Source: Mesorhizobium caraganae | GTDB lineage: Bacteria; Pseudomonadota; Alphaproteobacteria; Rhizobiales; Rhizobiaceae | Direction of reading: 5' to 3' | Length of the DNA stretch: 64,000 bases | Assembly (NCBI RefSeq): GCF_016836705.1 | Contig: NZ_JAFCGY010000011.1 | Location: 1-64,000, forward strand | Shown here: positions 25,705-34,883 of the stretch, piece after piece | Numbering within the stretch: the first letter of the stretch is position 1 | Layout: every line of letters starts with the position of its first letter | Program-made: the position numbers and the translations under genes | Notes under the pieces: model-generated | Told to the model about the DNA's origin: nothing | Seen by the model: the letters and a program-made list of their open reading frames with translations, nothing else | Database searches by the model: none

Positions 25705-26272
25705 CTATCGGACTAAAGTCTTGCTGCTTGCTTTCGAAGGTCTGATGTAACCGCTTTGGTTCTGTTCCTGTCCATTTGATGTTCCGAACTTTTTAGTGAA
25801 TCCTCATACATTTTCGTCGGTCTGGATAATGCTACCCAGCCTTAGGTCCAAGTGGCCCGAAGTCTCTGGGAGATGCTTCGCAACTTTCCGCACGTCGAAC
25901 CGTACAGGTTGGAGGTCGCTCCGTTGTAGCCTCATGCCGGGGTGGCTGGCTCGCTGGGAATTCGGGGTGGGGTGTTCTCGGTGAGCCTGCAGGGACAGAA
26001 CCCACGGAAGACCGGGGACTTCAGTCTTAGTTGAGCAATGGCTGACGTGCCAATAAGTTGGGCGTTGCGGCCCGAACCCCGTCCTCTAAACCATCCGCAA
26101 ATGGCCCGACGCGCGTCCAGGTTCTGTCGACCTGCGTCGAGCGCGTCGGGCTGTTTCCTTCGCGACGATGCAGGTCTATCAGGTGAGATCCAAGGAGATC
26201 ACGCCGACATCGAAGAAGCGTTTGCAGATACGCCAGCGCGGGTCACCGAACATTAAGCAAGCGTGATTTCGT
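25705..26272. other. Gene-free stretch beside tRNA-Arg, with one large hairpin
   Basis: No convincing protein gene is present; the short open frames here lack start signals and recognisable sequence. The left part (about 25705-25830) is AT-rich. At 26104-26151 an 11-bp perfect stem (GCCCGACGCGC with its complement at 26141-26151) encloses a second 5-bp stem CAGGT/ACCTG (26118-26134), followed by TGTTTCCTT, which could be a terminator or the 3' end of a structured RNA. It abuts the 3' end of tRNA-Arg, a common integration point, but no duplicated tRNA end was found. Confidence 0.5.
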
Positions 26273-26349
26273 TGGTGATCCCGACAGGAATCGAACCTGT
26301 GACCTACAGATTAGGAATCTGCCGCTCTATCCTACTGAGCTACGGGACC
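26273..26349 (-). tRNA. tRNA-Arg (anticodon CCT)
   Basis: A full cloverleaf reads on the minus strand. The acceptor GGTCCCG pairs with CGGGATC, with one G-U pair. The D arm is GCTC/GAGC, the anticodon stem GCAGA/TCTGT with loop TTCCTAA (anticodon CCT), and the T arm ACAGG/CCTGT with loop TTCGATT. The CCA end is encoded (26273-26275). It decodes AGG. Confidence 0.97.
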
Positions 26350-26413
26350 ACGCGGCCAGACACATAGCCGCTTCGGATCGTTTCGCCAAGAGGCTCGCCG
26401 AAGGCAAATCAAG

Positions 26414-26442
26414 AGGCCGGCCGAAGGCAAATCGGCCGGCCT
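26414..26442 (-). terminator. Terminator hairpin after the amidohydrolase gene
   Basis: AGGCCGGCCGA (26414-26424) pairs perfectly with TCGGCCGGCCT (26432-26442), 14 bp beyond the stop codon of the amidohydrolase. The T tract on this strand is weak. Confidence 0.65.
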
Positions 26443-26456
26443 TTCGGCGGCATAGG

Positions 26457-27620
26457 TCAGGCGGCGAGCGCCGTTTCGGCCAGTTTCACCCAGTAGCTCA
26501 TGCCGTGCGGGATGACTTCGTCGTTGAAGTCGTAGGCCGGGTGGTGGAGGCCGGCGGTCTCGCCATTGCCGATGAAGATGAAGGCGCCGGGCCGGGCTTC
26601 CAGCATGTAGGAGAAATCCTCGCCGCCCATCACCGGCTGGATGGCGCGGTGGACCTGGGTGTCGCCGGCCACACTTGCCGCGACATCGCTGGCAAAGACG
26701 GTTTCTTCCGGATTGTTGAAGGTGACGGGGTAGTTGGCGTCATAGTCGACAGTGATCGTCGCGCCGAAGGCGGTGGCGATGCCGTCGCAAATGGCGCGGA
26801 TGCGCTCCTCCGACTTCTTGGCGATCTCCTTTTTCAGCGTGCGCACCGTGCCGGCGATCTCGGCGGTCTCGGGAATGACGTTGTAGGCGTCGCCGGCGTG
26901 GAATTTGGTCACCGACACCACCACCGCCTCGACCGGATCGGTGCTGCGCGAGGCAACCGTCTGCAAGGCGCCGACGAGTTGGCTGGCGATGACGATCGGG
27001 TCGATCGTGCCGTGCGGCATAGCCGCATGGCCGCCGCGGCCCTTGACGGTGATGGTGAACTCGGCCGTCGCCGCCATGATCGGGCCCGGCCGGATGGCGA
27101 ACTGGCCGACCGGCAGGCCCGGCATGTTGTGCATGCCGAACACCCTGGAGATGTCGAAGCGGTCCATCATGCCGTCCTTGACCATCTCGTTGCCGCCGCC
27201 GCCGCCTTCTTCGGCCGGCTGGAAGATGACCGCCACCGAGCCGGCGAAATTGCGCGTTTCGGTCAGATATTTGGCGGCGCCCAAAAGCATTGCGGTGTGG
27301 CCGTCATGGCCGCAGGCGTGCATCTTGCCGGGGACGGTCGAGGCATAGGGCTTGCCGGTGATCTCGTTGATCGGCAGCGCGTCCATGTCGGCGCGCAAGC
27401 CAATGGTCGCGCCTTCGCCCTTGCGGCCATGGATGATGCCGACGACGCCGGTCTTGCCGAGGCCTGTCACCACGTCGTCGCAGCCGAACTCCTTCAGCTT
27501 CTCGGTGACGAAGGCGGCGGTCTTGAAGACATCGAAATTCAGTTCTGGCGTCTGGTGCAGATGACGTCGCCAGCCGGCAACTTCATCCTGCATCTCGGCG
27601 GCGCGGTTGAGAATCGGCAT
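26457..27620 (-). CDS. M20-family amidohydrolase (hippurate hydrolase / N-acyl amino acid deacylase type)
   Basis: A 387-residue M20D metallopeptidase homologue. The metal ligands are in MHACGHDGHTAMLLG (Cys and His near 99-103), in AEEGGGGG near 137 and in the C-terminal GGEDFSY near 356. A lid domain (GGHAAMPH) occupies about 185-295. Family members remove acyl groups from amino acids such as hippurate or acetylated auxin conjugates. The ATG at 27620 is chosen because the fold begins right there with RAAEMQDEVAGWRRHLHQTPE; an upstream extension would overlap the divergent carboxypeptidase gene. The gene is monocistronic. Confidence 0.9.
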   Translation of the reverse strand: MPILNRAAEMQDEVAGWRRHLHQTPELNFDVFKTAAFVTEKLKEFGCDDVVTGLGKTGVVGIIHGRKGEGATIGLRADMDALPINEITGKPYASTVPGKMHACGHDGHTAMLLGAAKYLTETRNFAGSVAVIFQPAEEGGGGGNEMVKDGMMDRFDISRVFGMHNMPGLPVGQFAIRPGPIMAATAEFTITVKGRGGHAAMPHGTIDPIVIASQLVGALQTVASRSTDPVEAVVVSVTKFHAGDAYNVIPETAEIAGTVRTLKKEIAKKSEERIRAICDGIATAFGATITVDYDANYPVTFNNPEETVFASDVAASVAGDTQVHRAIQPVMGGEDFSYMLEARPGAFIFIGNGETAGLHHPAYDFNDEVIPHGMSYWVKLAETALAA

Positions 27621-27834
27621 AATGGTTCCATCTCGCTGTTGGAGCAGACGGTCTGGCCTGCTGCTTTGCAATTGTGATTGCCAGGCACTTTGCCATCTTG
27701 GCGTCACATAGGGTAAATAGCACCGCAAACAACGTGATCCGGAAATTGAGGGCCGGATCTCATCATGCTGGCCATCGCGTAACGAAATCTTACGGAGCCA
27801 GGGGCGACTACGGCAAGAGGCGATTTCGGATTCC

Positions 27835-29016
27835 ATGATGCGGCACAGCCATATCCTCAAATTACTGCTAACGGGCGCCTTGGCGCTGCCGATGCTGGCT
27901 GGGCCGGCTTCGGCCAATCCGATTGTCCTGTTCGACCTGAACAGCGGCAAGGTGCTGCAGCATCAAGACGCCTTCAGTCGGTGGTATCCGGCTTCGCTGA
28001 GCAAGCTGATGACCGCCTATGTCACCTTCCGGGCGATTGCGGCCGGCGAGGTCCAGCTCGATTCACCAATCAAGGTGACCAAGCATTCGGCCGGCGAACC
28101 GCCGAGCAAGATGGGCTTCAAGCCTGGTTCGGTGATGCGGCTCGACAATGCGCTGAAGATGATGCTGGTCAAATCGGCCAATGACATCGCCATGGCCGTC
28201 GGCGAAAACATAGGCGGCTCGCAGGCCGGCTTCGCCATCCGCATGAACGCTGAAGCCGCGCGACTCGGCATGACCGGGACGCATTTCGTCAACCCGAACG
28301 GGTTGTTTTCGCCGGACCAGTATACGACGGCGCGTGACCTTGCCTTGCTGGTGATAGCGATCCGCAAGGAATTTCCGCAATACGCGCCCTGGTTTTCGAT
28401 CGAAGGCCTTGCCGTCGGCAAGAAGGCGATCCCCAACTACAATCTCCTGATCGGCCGCTATCCCGGCGCCGACGGCATGAAAACCGGCTTCGTCTGTCCC
28501 TCGGGCTTCAACATGATCGGCTCTGCGACGCGCAATGGCCGCACGCTGGTCGCCGTCGTGCTTGGCGAAAAATCGGCGGTCAGCCGCGCCGAGACCACCG
28601 CCAGGCTGCTCGACCAGGGCTTTGCCATGTCGGACCCGAACTGGCTCACGGTCGCGGCCATGCCTTCCTATGGCGACACCATGTCACCCAACGATATGCA
28701 TGACGAGATCTGCAGGAAGAAGGCGCCGCAAGAACAGTCCGAGGCAGCGCCGCCGGTCGTCGCAAAGGGCGCCGACGTGCCGAAATCACCCTATCAGAAA
28801 AAGCTGGACCACGTGCCGACGCTGGTTGCTGTCGGCCTTGGCGGCGCCACCGGGCCGGCGCCGAAGGCGATGCTCGACCAGGGCGGCCAGGACTATGCCG
28901 ACGTACCGTTGCCGAGCTGGCGGCCCGACGTCCCGGCGCCAAAGGGCTCGGAACCGGCCGTGGTTGGCTCCGCAACCGCCGTGCAGGGCGACCAGCCGGT
29001 CAAGGTCGCGAACTAG
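27835..29016 (+). CDS. D-alanyl-D-alanine carboxypeptidase (PBP5/6 family)
   Basis: A 393-residue penicillin-binding protein with a signal peptide (about 1-28). The three active-site motifs are S54-L-S-K57, S114-A-N116 and K216-T-G218. It trims the terminal D-alanine of peptidoglycan pentapeptides in the periplasm. The C-terminal tail (about 290-393) is Pro/Ala-rich and lacks an obvious amphipathic anchor helix, so membrane association is unclear. The first of two adjacent ATGs is used. The CobW-type gene follows after four bases. Confidence 0.93.
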   Translation: MMRHSHILKLLLTGALALPMLAGPASANPIVLFDLNSGKVLQHQDAFSRWYPASLSKLMTAYVTFRAIAAGEVQLDSPIKVTKHSAGEPPSKMGFKPGSVMRLDNALKMMLVKSANDIAMAVGENIGGSQAGFAIRMNAEAARLGMTGTHFVNPNGLFSPDQYTTARDLALLVIAIRKEFPQYAPWFSIEGLAVGKKAIPNYNLLIGRYPGADGMKTGFVCPSGFNMIGSATRNGRTLVAVVLGEKSAVSRAETTARLLDQGFAMSDPNWLTVAAMPSYGDTMSPNDMHDEICRKKAPQEQSEAAPPVVAKGADVPKSPYQKKLDHVPTLVAVGLGGATGPAPKAMLDQGGQDYADVPLPSWRPDVPAPKGSEPAVVGSATAVQGDQPVKVAN

Positions 29017-29020
29017 GGAG

Positions 29021-30148
29021 ATGGCGGGCTTTCCGATACCCGTCACGGTGCTCACCGGCTTCCTCGGCGCCGGCAAGACGACATTGCTCAACCGGCTGCT
29101 CAAAGACCCGGCGCTCGTCGATACCGCCGTCATCATCAACGAATTCGGCGAGGTGGCGATCGACCATCTCTTGGTCGAGCAGGCCTCGGACGGCATCATC
29201 CAGCTATCCGATGGCTGCCTGTGCTGCACGGTGCGTGGCGAACTGGTCGACACGCTGGCCGACCTCGTCGACCGGCTGCAGACCGGCCGCATCGCAAAGC
29301 TAGCCCGTGTCGTCGTCGAGACCACCGGGCTCGCCGATCCGGCGCCGGTGCTGCAGTCGATCATGGCGCATCCGGCCCTTGTCCAGGCGTTCAGGCTCGA
29401 TGGCGTCATCACGCTGGTCGACGCGGTCAACGGCAATGCCACGCTCGATGGTCATGTCGAGGCGGTCAAACAGGTGGCGGTGGCCGACCGTATCGTGCTG
29501 ACCAAGGTCGATCTGGCCGGCGACACTGGCGATCTCGAAGCTTTGCGGGCGCGGCTCCGTCAGGTCAATCCGGGTGCCAAAGTGCTGGAGGCCGGTGACA
29601 GCCAAACCGGCGTCGCGGCGCTGTTCGATTGCGGCCTCTACAATCCGGCGACAAAATCCGCCGATGTCCAGCGTTGGCTCGGCGAACAAGCCGCGCATGA
29701 ACATCATCATGATCATGGCGGTCACCATCACCATGGGCACGGCGATCATGATCACGCCGAGCACCGCCACGATTCCCGTGTGCGTTCTTATTCGCTGGTC
29801 CATGACGGGCCGGTGCCGTTTTCGGCGATCGAGATGTTCCTCGACCTGTTGCGCTCGGCGCATGGCGATAAGCTGTTGCGCATGAAGGGCGTCATCGAGC
29901 TGGCGGAAGATCCGTCACGGCCGCTGGTCGTCCACGGCGTGCAGAGGATCCTGCATCCGCCGGCGCGGCTGCCGTCCTGGCCGGACGGCCAGCGCGGCAC
30001 CAGGCTGGTGCTGATCACGCTCGACATGCCGGAGGACTATGTGCGCCGGCTGTTTGCCGCCTTCACCAACCGTCCGTCAATCGACACTCCGGATCGTGCG
30101 GCGCTGGAGAGCAATCCGCTGGCGATTGCCGGGGGCCAGAGCCGTTAA
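29021..30148 (+). CDS. CobW/COG0523-family GTPase, putative metallochaperone
   Basis: A 375-residue G3E GTPase. Walker A GFLGAGKT is at 13-20, NEFGE at 40-44, the metal-binding motif C66-L-C-C69, and the guanine motif TKVD at 161-164. A long His-rich linker fills about 226-250, and a CobW C-terminal domain follows (about 255-365). COG0523 proteins deliver zinc or cobalt to client enzymes. The cobS/cobT genes in this window make cobalt a possibility, but they lie 16 kb away, and the His-rich linker also fits zinc handling. The ATG sits right after GGGAG, close to the end of the carboxypeptidase gene. Confidence 0.88.
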   Translation: MAGFPIPVTVLTGFLGAGKTTLLNRLLKDPALVDTAVIINEFGEVAIDHLLVEQASDGIIQLSDGCLCCTVRGELVDTLADLVDRLQTGRIAKLARVVVETTGLADPAPVLQSIMAHPALVQAFRLDGVITLVDAVNGNATLDGHVEAVKQVAVADRIVLTKVDLAGDTGDLEALRARLRQVNPGAKVLEAGDSQTGVAALFDCGLYNPATKSADVQRWLGEQAAHEHHHDHGGHHHHGHGDHDHAEHRHDSRVRSYSLVHDGPVPFSAIEMFLDLLRSAHGDKLLRMKGVIELAEDPSRPLVVHGVQRILHPPARLPSWPDGQRGTRLVLITLDMPEDYVRRLFAAFTNRPSIDTPDRAALESNPLAIAGGQSR

Positions 30149-30152
30149 AGCG

Positions 30153-30377
30153 CTACGTGCCGCGCTCGACCAGAAAACGATGACCGCCGGATACCGCTGC
30201 GGTTTCAATCAGTTGATGGCCGGCGTCGGCGCAAAAGGCGGGAATGTCGATGACGGCCAGCGGATCGGTGGTCTCCAGCCACAGCCGGCTGCCTGGCTGC
30301 ATCGCCGAGAGGCGCTTTTTTGCCTTGAGAACGGGCAAGGGGCAGTTCAGCCCCTTGAGATCATAGATCGCGGCCAA
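30153..30377 (-). CDS. TusA-family sulfurtransferase
   Basis: A 74-residue protein with the TusA/SirA signature LKGLNCPLPVLKAKK: the Cys at position 12 in the CPxP motif carries the persulfide. TusA-type proteins relay sulfur for tRNA thiolation, molybdenum cofactor synthesis or related routes. It lies nine bases after the L,D-transpeptidase lipoprotein gene on the same strand and converges on the CobW-type gene, with only four bases between the stop codons. No dedicated sulfur pathway genes are adjacent. Confidence 0.88.
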   Translation of the reverse strand: MAAIYDLKGLNCPLPVLKAKKRLSAMQPGSRLWLETTDPLAVIDIPAFCADAGHQLIETAAVSGGHRFLVERGT

Positions 30378-30386
30378 GGTGAAACC

Positions 30387-31682
30387 TCAGCCGCCGAACA
30401 TGCCGAGCAACTTGTTCTTGATCTTTGACAGCCGGCTTTCGTCGGCCTGCGGCTCGGCCGGGGCTGCCTCAACGCTAGCGGTGGCGACCGGCTGCTGGGC
30501 GGCCTGCTTGGCTGCTTCCTTTTCGGCCAGCGCCTGGGCCTTGGCCGCTTCCTTTTCAGCCAATGCCTGGGCCTTGGCGGCTTTCGCGGCCTCGATGGCC
30601 GCAACCCGCTGTTCCTCGGCCTTGCGCTTGGCTTCTTTCTCGGCGTCGAGCGCGGCCATCTTGCGGCCGGCCGGCGAATCGATGCGGCCCATGCGCGCCG
30701 TCTCGGTCACCGTGCCGTCGGGATTGAGCGACGGCGGATCGATCGGCACGCGCTCGCCGCGGGCGCGCCGCTTCGACCAGTCGGAAACGATGCTGGCTTC
30801 CTTGATGCCGGCAATGGTCGGCTTGGGCGCCGGCACGCTGGCCTTGACCGCGCCGGTGAAAGCCGCGTCATAGCTGCTCTGATAGGCATTGTAGGCGCTC
30901 TTCAGCGAATCCGGCTGCGTGGTGGCGGGGCAGGGGCCGGTCGGATCGAAGGTGGTGCCTTCGGGCGCCACCTGGTTGAAGACATAGCGCTTCTCGCAGA
31001 CATCGACCTTCGGCGGCACCTTGGTGATCTCGAAATTGTCGTAGCCGACCTTCAGCATCTTCCAGAACTCGTAGTTCGGGTCGTTGCGATAGCGCGCCAT
31101 GTTGGCGGCGGTCATGCGGAACGGAAAGGCCTGGATCTGGAACTCGGTCTGGCCGCCCTGGAAGGCGTCGCGGCCGAAGGCGTAGATCTGCTCGATCTGC
31201 GGATCGGTCATCGAATAGCAGCCCGATGACGAGCAGGCGCCGTGCACCATCAGATTGGCGCCGGTGCGGCCATTGGCACGGTCATAGGCGTTGGGATAGC
31301 CGATGTTGAAGGACAGGTGATAGTTCGAGCGCGGATTCATCTGCGACGGGCGAACCGTGTAGAAGCCTTCCGGCGCCTGACGGTCGCCCTCGGTGTATTT
31401 CGGGCCGAGCTTGCCCGACCATTTGCAGATGTCGTAGCTGGCGACCATCTCGTAGCGGCCGGTGGTCTTGGCCTTCCAGATCTCGAGTTTGCCTTCTTCC
31501 TTGAAGATGCGGGCCATCACCGACGAGGTGCGGACCATGCCCTTGGCCTTCATGTCGGCGAGGATCTTGTCCGGCAGCGGCTTGTTGGCCTCCGGAGCGA
31601 AATCCTTCATCGAGGAATCGTTGCAGCCGGCAACGCCAAGGGCGGCGATCAGGATTCCGGTGCGGGCAAGCTTGGCAAACAT
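30387..31682 (-). CDS. YafK-like L,D-transpeptidase lipoprotein with an Ala/Lys/Glu repeat tail
   Basis: A 431-residue exported protein. The signal sequence ends in a lipobox (GVAGC, Cys20). The catalytic domain (about 55-250) is of the YafK type: H147 and Cys155 in VHGACSSSGCYSMTD. Such enzymes act on crosslinks or on protein attachment to peptidoglycan. The C-terminal part is unusual: from about 340 to 400 it is a charged coiled coil with tandem AKAQALAEKEA units, followed by a short basic end. The ATG at 31682 is chosen because it places the lipobox correctly. tusA follows after nine bases. Confidence 0.82.
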   Translation of the reverse strand: MFAKLARTGILIAALGVAGCNDSSMKDFAPEANKPLPDKILADMKAKGMVRTSSVMARIFKEEGKLEIWKAKTTGRYEMVASYDICKWSGKLGPKYTEGDRQAPEGFYTVRPSQMNPRSNYHLSFNIGYPNAYDRANGRTGANLMVHGACSSSGCYSMTDPQIEQIYAFGRDAFQGGQTEFQIQAFPFRMTAANMARYRNDPNYEFWKMLKVGYDNFEITKVPPKVDVCEKRYVFNQVAPEGTTFDPTGPCPATTQPDSLKSAYNAYQSSYDAAFTGAVKASVPAPKPTIAGIKEASIVSDWSKRRARGERVPIDPPSLNPDGTVTETARMGRIDSPAGRKMAALDAEKEAKRKAEEQRVAAIEAAKAAKAQALAEKEAAKAQALAEKEAAKQAAQQPVATASVEAAPAEPQADESRLSKIKNKLLGMFGG

Positions 31683-31918
31683 GGTTACGGCTATGTCTTT
31701 TTCCCGGGGCGTGGGCTTCGCAGCCGCAGGCCAACACACTAAACCTTCACGGACCCTAAGCCCGTTAACCTTGAAAATTCCTTACCGCAAGCTCCGGACG
31801 GCTGCCCCCACGGCAATTCGCTCGATGTCACGGACTTTTCATTGAACCGAATGCGGCGGCAATTTTGTGGCGAAATTGCTCACTGACGCCACATTGCGGC
31901 GCCCGGCCGGCCTTGAAA

Positions 31919-32869
31919 TCAGAGGCTGCGGCCCATCGCCAGGTATTTTTCCCGGCGCTGCTCGCGAAAATCGGTGTTGGCGCCGGCAAAATCCTTCATC
32001 GTCTTGGCGATGAGGTCGCCGGTGGCGGCGATCACCGTTTCGGGCGCGCGCTGGGCGCCGCCGAGCGGCTCGGGAATGATGGCGTCGATGATCTTCATTT
32101 CCAGAAGATCCTGCGCGGTGATCTTCATGTTGGTCGCCGCATCCTTCGAACGCGTGGTGTCGCGCCACAGGATCGAGGCGGCGCCCTCCGGCGAGATCAC
32201 CGAATAGATGGCGTGTTCCAGCATGTAGACGCGGTTGGCGGTGGCAATGGCAATGGCGCCGCCCGAGCCGCCTTCGCCGATGACGACCGAGATCGACGGC
32301 ACTTTGAGGCCGAGGCAGGCCGAGGTCGAACGGGCGATGGCTTCGGCCTGGCCGCGTTCCTCGGCGCCGACACCGGGATAGGCGCCGGCGGTGTCGACCA
32401 GCGTCAGAAGCGGGATCTTGAAGCGATCGGCAAGCTCCATCAGCCGCACCGCCTTGCGGTAGCCTTCAGGGCGGACCGAACCGAAATTGTGCTTGAGCCG
32501 GCTCGCCGTGTCCGAGCCTTTTTCCTGGCCGATGACGGCCACCGGTTCGCCGCGGAAGCGGGCGAAGCCGCCGATGATCGCTTGGTCCTCGCCGAAATTG
32601 CGGTCGCCGGCGAGCGGCGTGAAATCGCTGAACAGGCCCTTGATGTAGTCGACGCAATGCGGCCTGTCGGTGTGGCGCGCCACCTGCACCTTCTGCCACG
32701 GCGTCAGCGCCTTGTAGATATCGCGCAGCGCGTCGCGCACGCGCTTCTCGAGCCGGCTGATTTCGTCGCCGACATCGACCGCCTCGCCATTCTCGGCAAG
32801 CTTCTTCAGCTCGAGGATCTTGAGTTCAAGGTCCTGCACCGGCTTTTCGAAATCGAGGTAATTGTACAT
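31919..32869 (-). CDS. accA: Acetyl-CoA carboxylase, carboxyltransferase subunit alpha
   Basis: A 316-residue protein of the usual AccA length. It begins MYNYLDFEKPVQDLE, the standard N-terminal helix, and contains the carboxyltransferase core with LVDTAGAYPGVGAEERGQ and GEGGSGGAIA. With AccD it transfers the carboxyl group from biotin to acetyl-CoA, the first step of fatty acid synthesis. The start is fixed by family length. It lies 98 bp downstream of xerD on the same strand. Confidence 0.97.
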   Translation of the reverse strand: MYNYLDFEKPVQDLELKILELKKLAENGEAVDVGDEISRLEKRVRDALRDIYKALTPWQKVQVARHTDRPHCVDYIKGLFSDFTPLAGDRNFGEDQAIIGGFARFRGEPVAVIGQEKGSDTASRLKHNFGSVRPEGYRKAVRLMELADRFKIPLLTLVDTAGAYPGVGAEERGQAEAIARSTSACLGLKVPSISVVIGEGGSGGAIAIATANRVYMLEHAIYSVISPEGAASILWRDTTRSKDAATNMKITAQDLLEMKIIDAIIPEPLGGAQRAPETVIAATGDLIAKTMKDFAGANTDFREQRREKYLAMGRSL

Positions 32870-32967
32870 TCTTGAGCGGACCGATGCGTCGGAAGGCAAA
32901 GACTGACGGAACCCTGAAAAGCGGGGCGCCGCGCGGTGGAACGTGCCCTCACATAGCGATATGAGGC

Positions 32968-33879
32968 CTAGTCGGCAAGCGGATGATGATCGTTGACCAG
33001 CCGCACCAGCCGCTCTTCCAGCACATGGGTGTAAATCTGCGTGGTCGAGATATCGGCGTGGCCGAGCAACTGCTGCACCGCCCTGAGATCGGCGCCGTTT
33101 TGCAGGAGGTGGCTGGCAAAAGCATGACGCAGCACATGCGGCGATATTTTCGCCGCCGCTATGCCGGCCCGCGCGGCAAGGCCCTTGAGGTCGCGGGCAA
33201 AGACCTGCCGGGAGAGATAGCCGCTGTCGCCGGCGGCCGGAAACAGGAACGGGCTGTCGGCGAAAGCCGGCACCGTGGCCCGGGCCGTGAGCCATGCCCG
33301 CATCGCCGTGCGCGCCTTGGCCGACAGCGGCACCATGCGCTCCTTGTCGCCCTTGCCACGCACCATGAAGAAGCGGTCGTCGCGCTGGGCGACGGTCACC
33401 GGCAGGCCGACCAGTTCGGAGACGCGCAGGCCGGTGGCATAGAGCACCTCCACCAGCGCGTGGAGGCGCAGCGCCGCCAGCCGGTCGCCATTGACGCCAT
33501 CACCTGCTTCCAGGGCCGCGCGGTCGAGCAGCCTGCCGGTATCGGCCTCGCTCATCGTCTTGGGCAGCGGCCGGCCCTTTTTCGGACTGTCCAGCGTGCC
33601 GGTCGGGTCGTCGCCGCGCAGGCCCTCGGCGTAGAGAAACTTGAAGAACTGGCGGATCGCCGACAGTTTGCGCGCCTGCGACGTCGGCGCAAAGCCACGC
33701 GCGGCGATGTCGTCGAGATAGGCGCGTATGTCGGCCGCGGTGGCGGCGGCAAGCCCGCCGCCAATCTGCTGCGAGGCGTCTTCGAGATCGCGACGATAGG
33801 AGGACAGCGTGTTTTCGGCGGCACCGCGTTCGGCGCTCATCATTTCGAGAAAGGCTTCGATGCGAGCCGCGCTGTTCAT
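32968..33879 (-). CDS. xerD: Tyrosine recombinase XerD
   Basis: A 303-residue integrase with an N-terminal SAM-like DNA-binding domain (about 3-85) and a catalytic domain with R152, K176, H248, R251, H274 and nucleophile Y283. Length, the LLGHADISTTQIYTHV motif and the position beside accA and aroK identify the chromosomal XerD rather than a phage integrase. With XerC it resolves chromosome dimers at dif near the terminus. A small membrane protein gene lies 24 bp upstream on the same strand. Confidence 0.93.
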   Translation of the reverse strand: MNSAARIEAFLEMMSAERGAAENTLSSYRRDLEDASQQIGGGLAAATAADIRAYLDDIAARGFAPTSQARKLSAIRQFFKFLYAEGLRGDDPTGTLDSPKKGRPLPKTMSEADTGRLLDRAALEAGDGVNGDRLAALRLHALVEVLYATGLRVSELVGLPVTVAQRDDRFFMVRGKGDKERMVPLSAKARTAMRAWLTARATVPAFADSPFLFPAAGDSGYLSRQVFARDLKGLAARAGIAAAKISPHVLRHAFASHLLQNGADLRAVQQLLGHADISTTQIYTHVLEERLVRLVNDHHPLAD

Positions 33880-33903
33880 GTCCCTGCGGTCAGTTTCTTC
33901 GGG

Positions 33904-34056
33904 TCAGTTTTTCTTGGGGTTCAGCTTTTCCGGCGGAATGCGCACGGTGATTTCCGCCTTTTTCGGCTCGACGAACATCGCCAGCGCCACCATCATACCA
34001 TAGGCAATGCCGGCAAGAATCATCATCGTCACGACAAAGCGGAACAGTGTCGGCAT
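33904..34056 (-). CDS. Small single-pass membrane protein, conserved-looking hypothetical
   Basis: A 50-residue protein starting MPTLFRFVV, with one hydrophobic helix (about 6-27) and a positively charged tail ending EKLNPKKN. An ATG 69 bases further upstream would add a hydrophilic lead with no ribosome binding site, so the shorter form is preferred. It lies just upstream of xerD on the same strand, facing away from the aroKB operon. I do not know its function. Confidence 0.55.
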   Translation of the reverse strand: MPTLFRFVVTMMILAGIAYGMMVALAMFVEPKKAEITVRIPPEKLNPKKN

Positions 34057-34164
34057 CAATTTTCGCCCGTCTTCTTGTTCTGCGATTCCAAACCCTGTGC
34101 CCTTATGGGACGCCAATCCGGCCAATTCAAGGACGAAGGGTTTTGCCTAACGCAGGTCGATGCG

Positions 34165-34184
34165 GGAAAACCACTGCACTTTCC
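34165..34184. repeat. Short relative of the palindromic intergenic repeat
   Basis: GGAAA (34165-34169) and TTTCC (34180-34184) flank ACCACTGCAC, close to the hairpin core found at 2396-2418. It appears to be a truncated or diverged member of the same family. Confidence 0.35.
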
Positions 34185-34271
34185 GAGGCCTGCTCAGGGC
34201 GCGATGCTTGACGCAAACCGGCTTTTGATGTCGATACGCCGGCAAAGACGGCTTAGAAACAGCATGGTCTC

Positions 34272-34883
34272 ATGAACGCGTTACCAGCTAATCCTCCTGG
34301 CGAGAGCCATGCCGCGCTGCTCGACAGGCTGGGCAGTCGTTCGATTGTCTTTGTCGGCCTGATGGGCGCCGGCAAGACAGCGATCGGCCGCAAGGTAGCG
34401 GCCATGCTGTCGCTGCCGTTCATCGACAGCGACCAGGAGATCGAAAGCGTGTCGCGCATGACCGTGCCGGAGCTGTTCGAACGCTATGGCGAGACCGAAT
34501 TCCGGGCGCTCGAGCAGCGCGTCATCCTGCGCCTCCTGGAAAACGGCCCGCAGGTGCTGTCGACCGGCGGCGGCGCCTTCATGAATGCGCAGACGCGCGA
34601 CGCGATCGCGTCGCATGGTGTCTCGGTGTGGCTGAAGGCCGAGCTCGATCTGTTGATGGAGCGCGTCTCCAAGAAGCAGAACCGGCCCTTGCTCAAAAAC
34701 CCCGATCCGCGCGCCGTGCTCGAGCGATTGATGGGCGAACGATATCCGGTCTATGCGACCTCCGACGTCACCGTGGCGACACGCGACGACCGCAAGGAGG
34801 TCATTGCGACCGAGGTCGTCGACGCATTGTGCGGGCATTTCGGCATTCCGGCCACCACGGCGCCGGACGAGGTGAGGTCATGA
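34272..34883 (+). CDS. aroK: Shikimate kinase
   Basis: A 203-residue kinase of the aromatic amino acid pathway, phosphorylating shikimate with ATP. Walker A GLMGAGKT is at 29-36, the shikimate-binding DSD at 52-54, and STGGGAF near 97. The N-terminal extension of about 22 residues is common in alphaproteobacteria. The stop codon overlaps the start of aroB by four bases, so the two steps are coupled in translation. aroB and a CorC-like gene follow in the same operon. Confidence 0.96.
   Translation: MNALPANPPGESHAALLDRLGSRSIVFVGLMGAGKTAIGRKVAAMLSLPFIDSDQEIESVSRMTVPELFERYGETEFRALEQRVILRLLENGPQVLSTGGGAFMNAQTRDAIASHGVSVWLKAELDLLMERVSKKQNRPLLKNPDPRAVLERLMGERYPVYATSDVTVATRDDRKEVIATEVVDALCGHFGIPATTAPDEVRS

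Noticed and set aside
25796..26256. Short frames at 25796-25984 and 26038-26256
   Set aside because: No ribosome binding site, no recognisable sequence, and the second crosses a strong hairpin; treated as non-coding.
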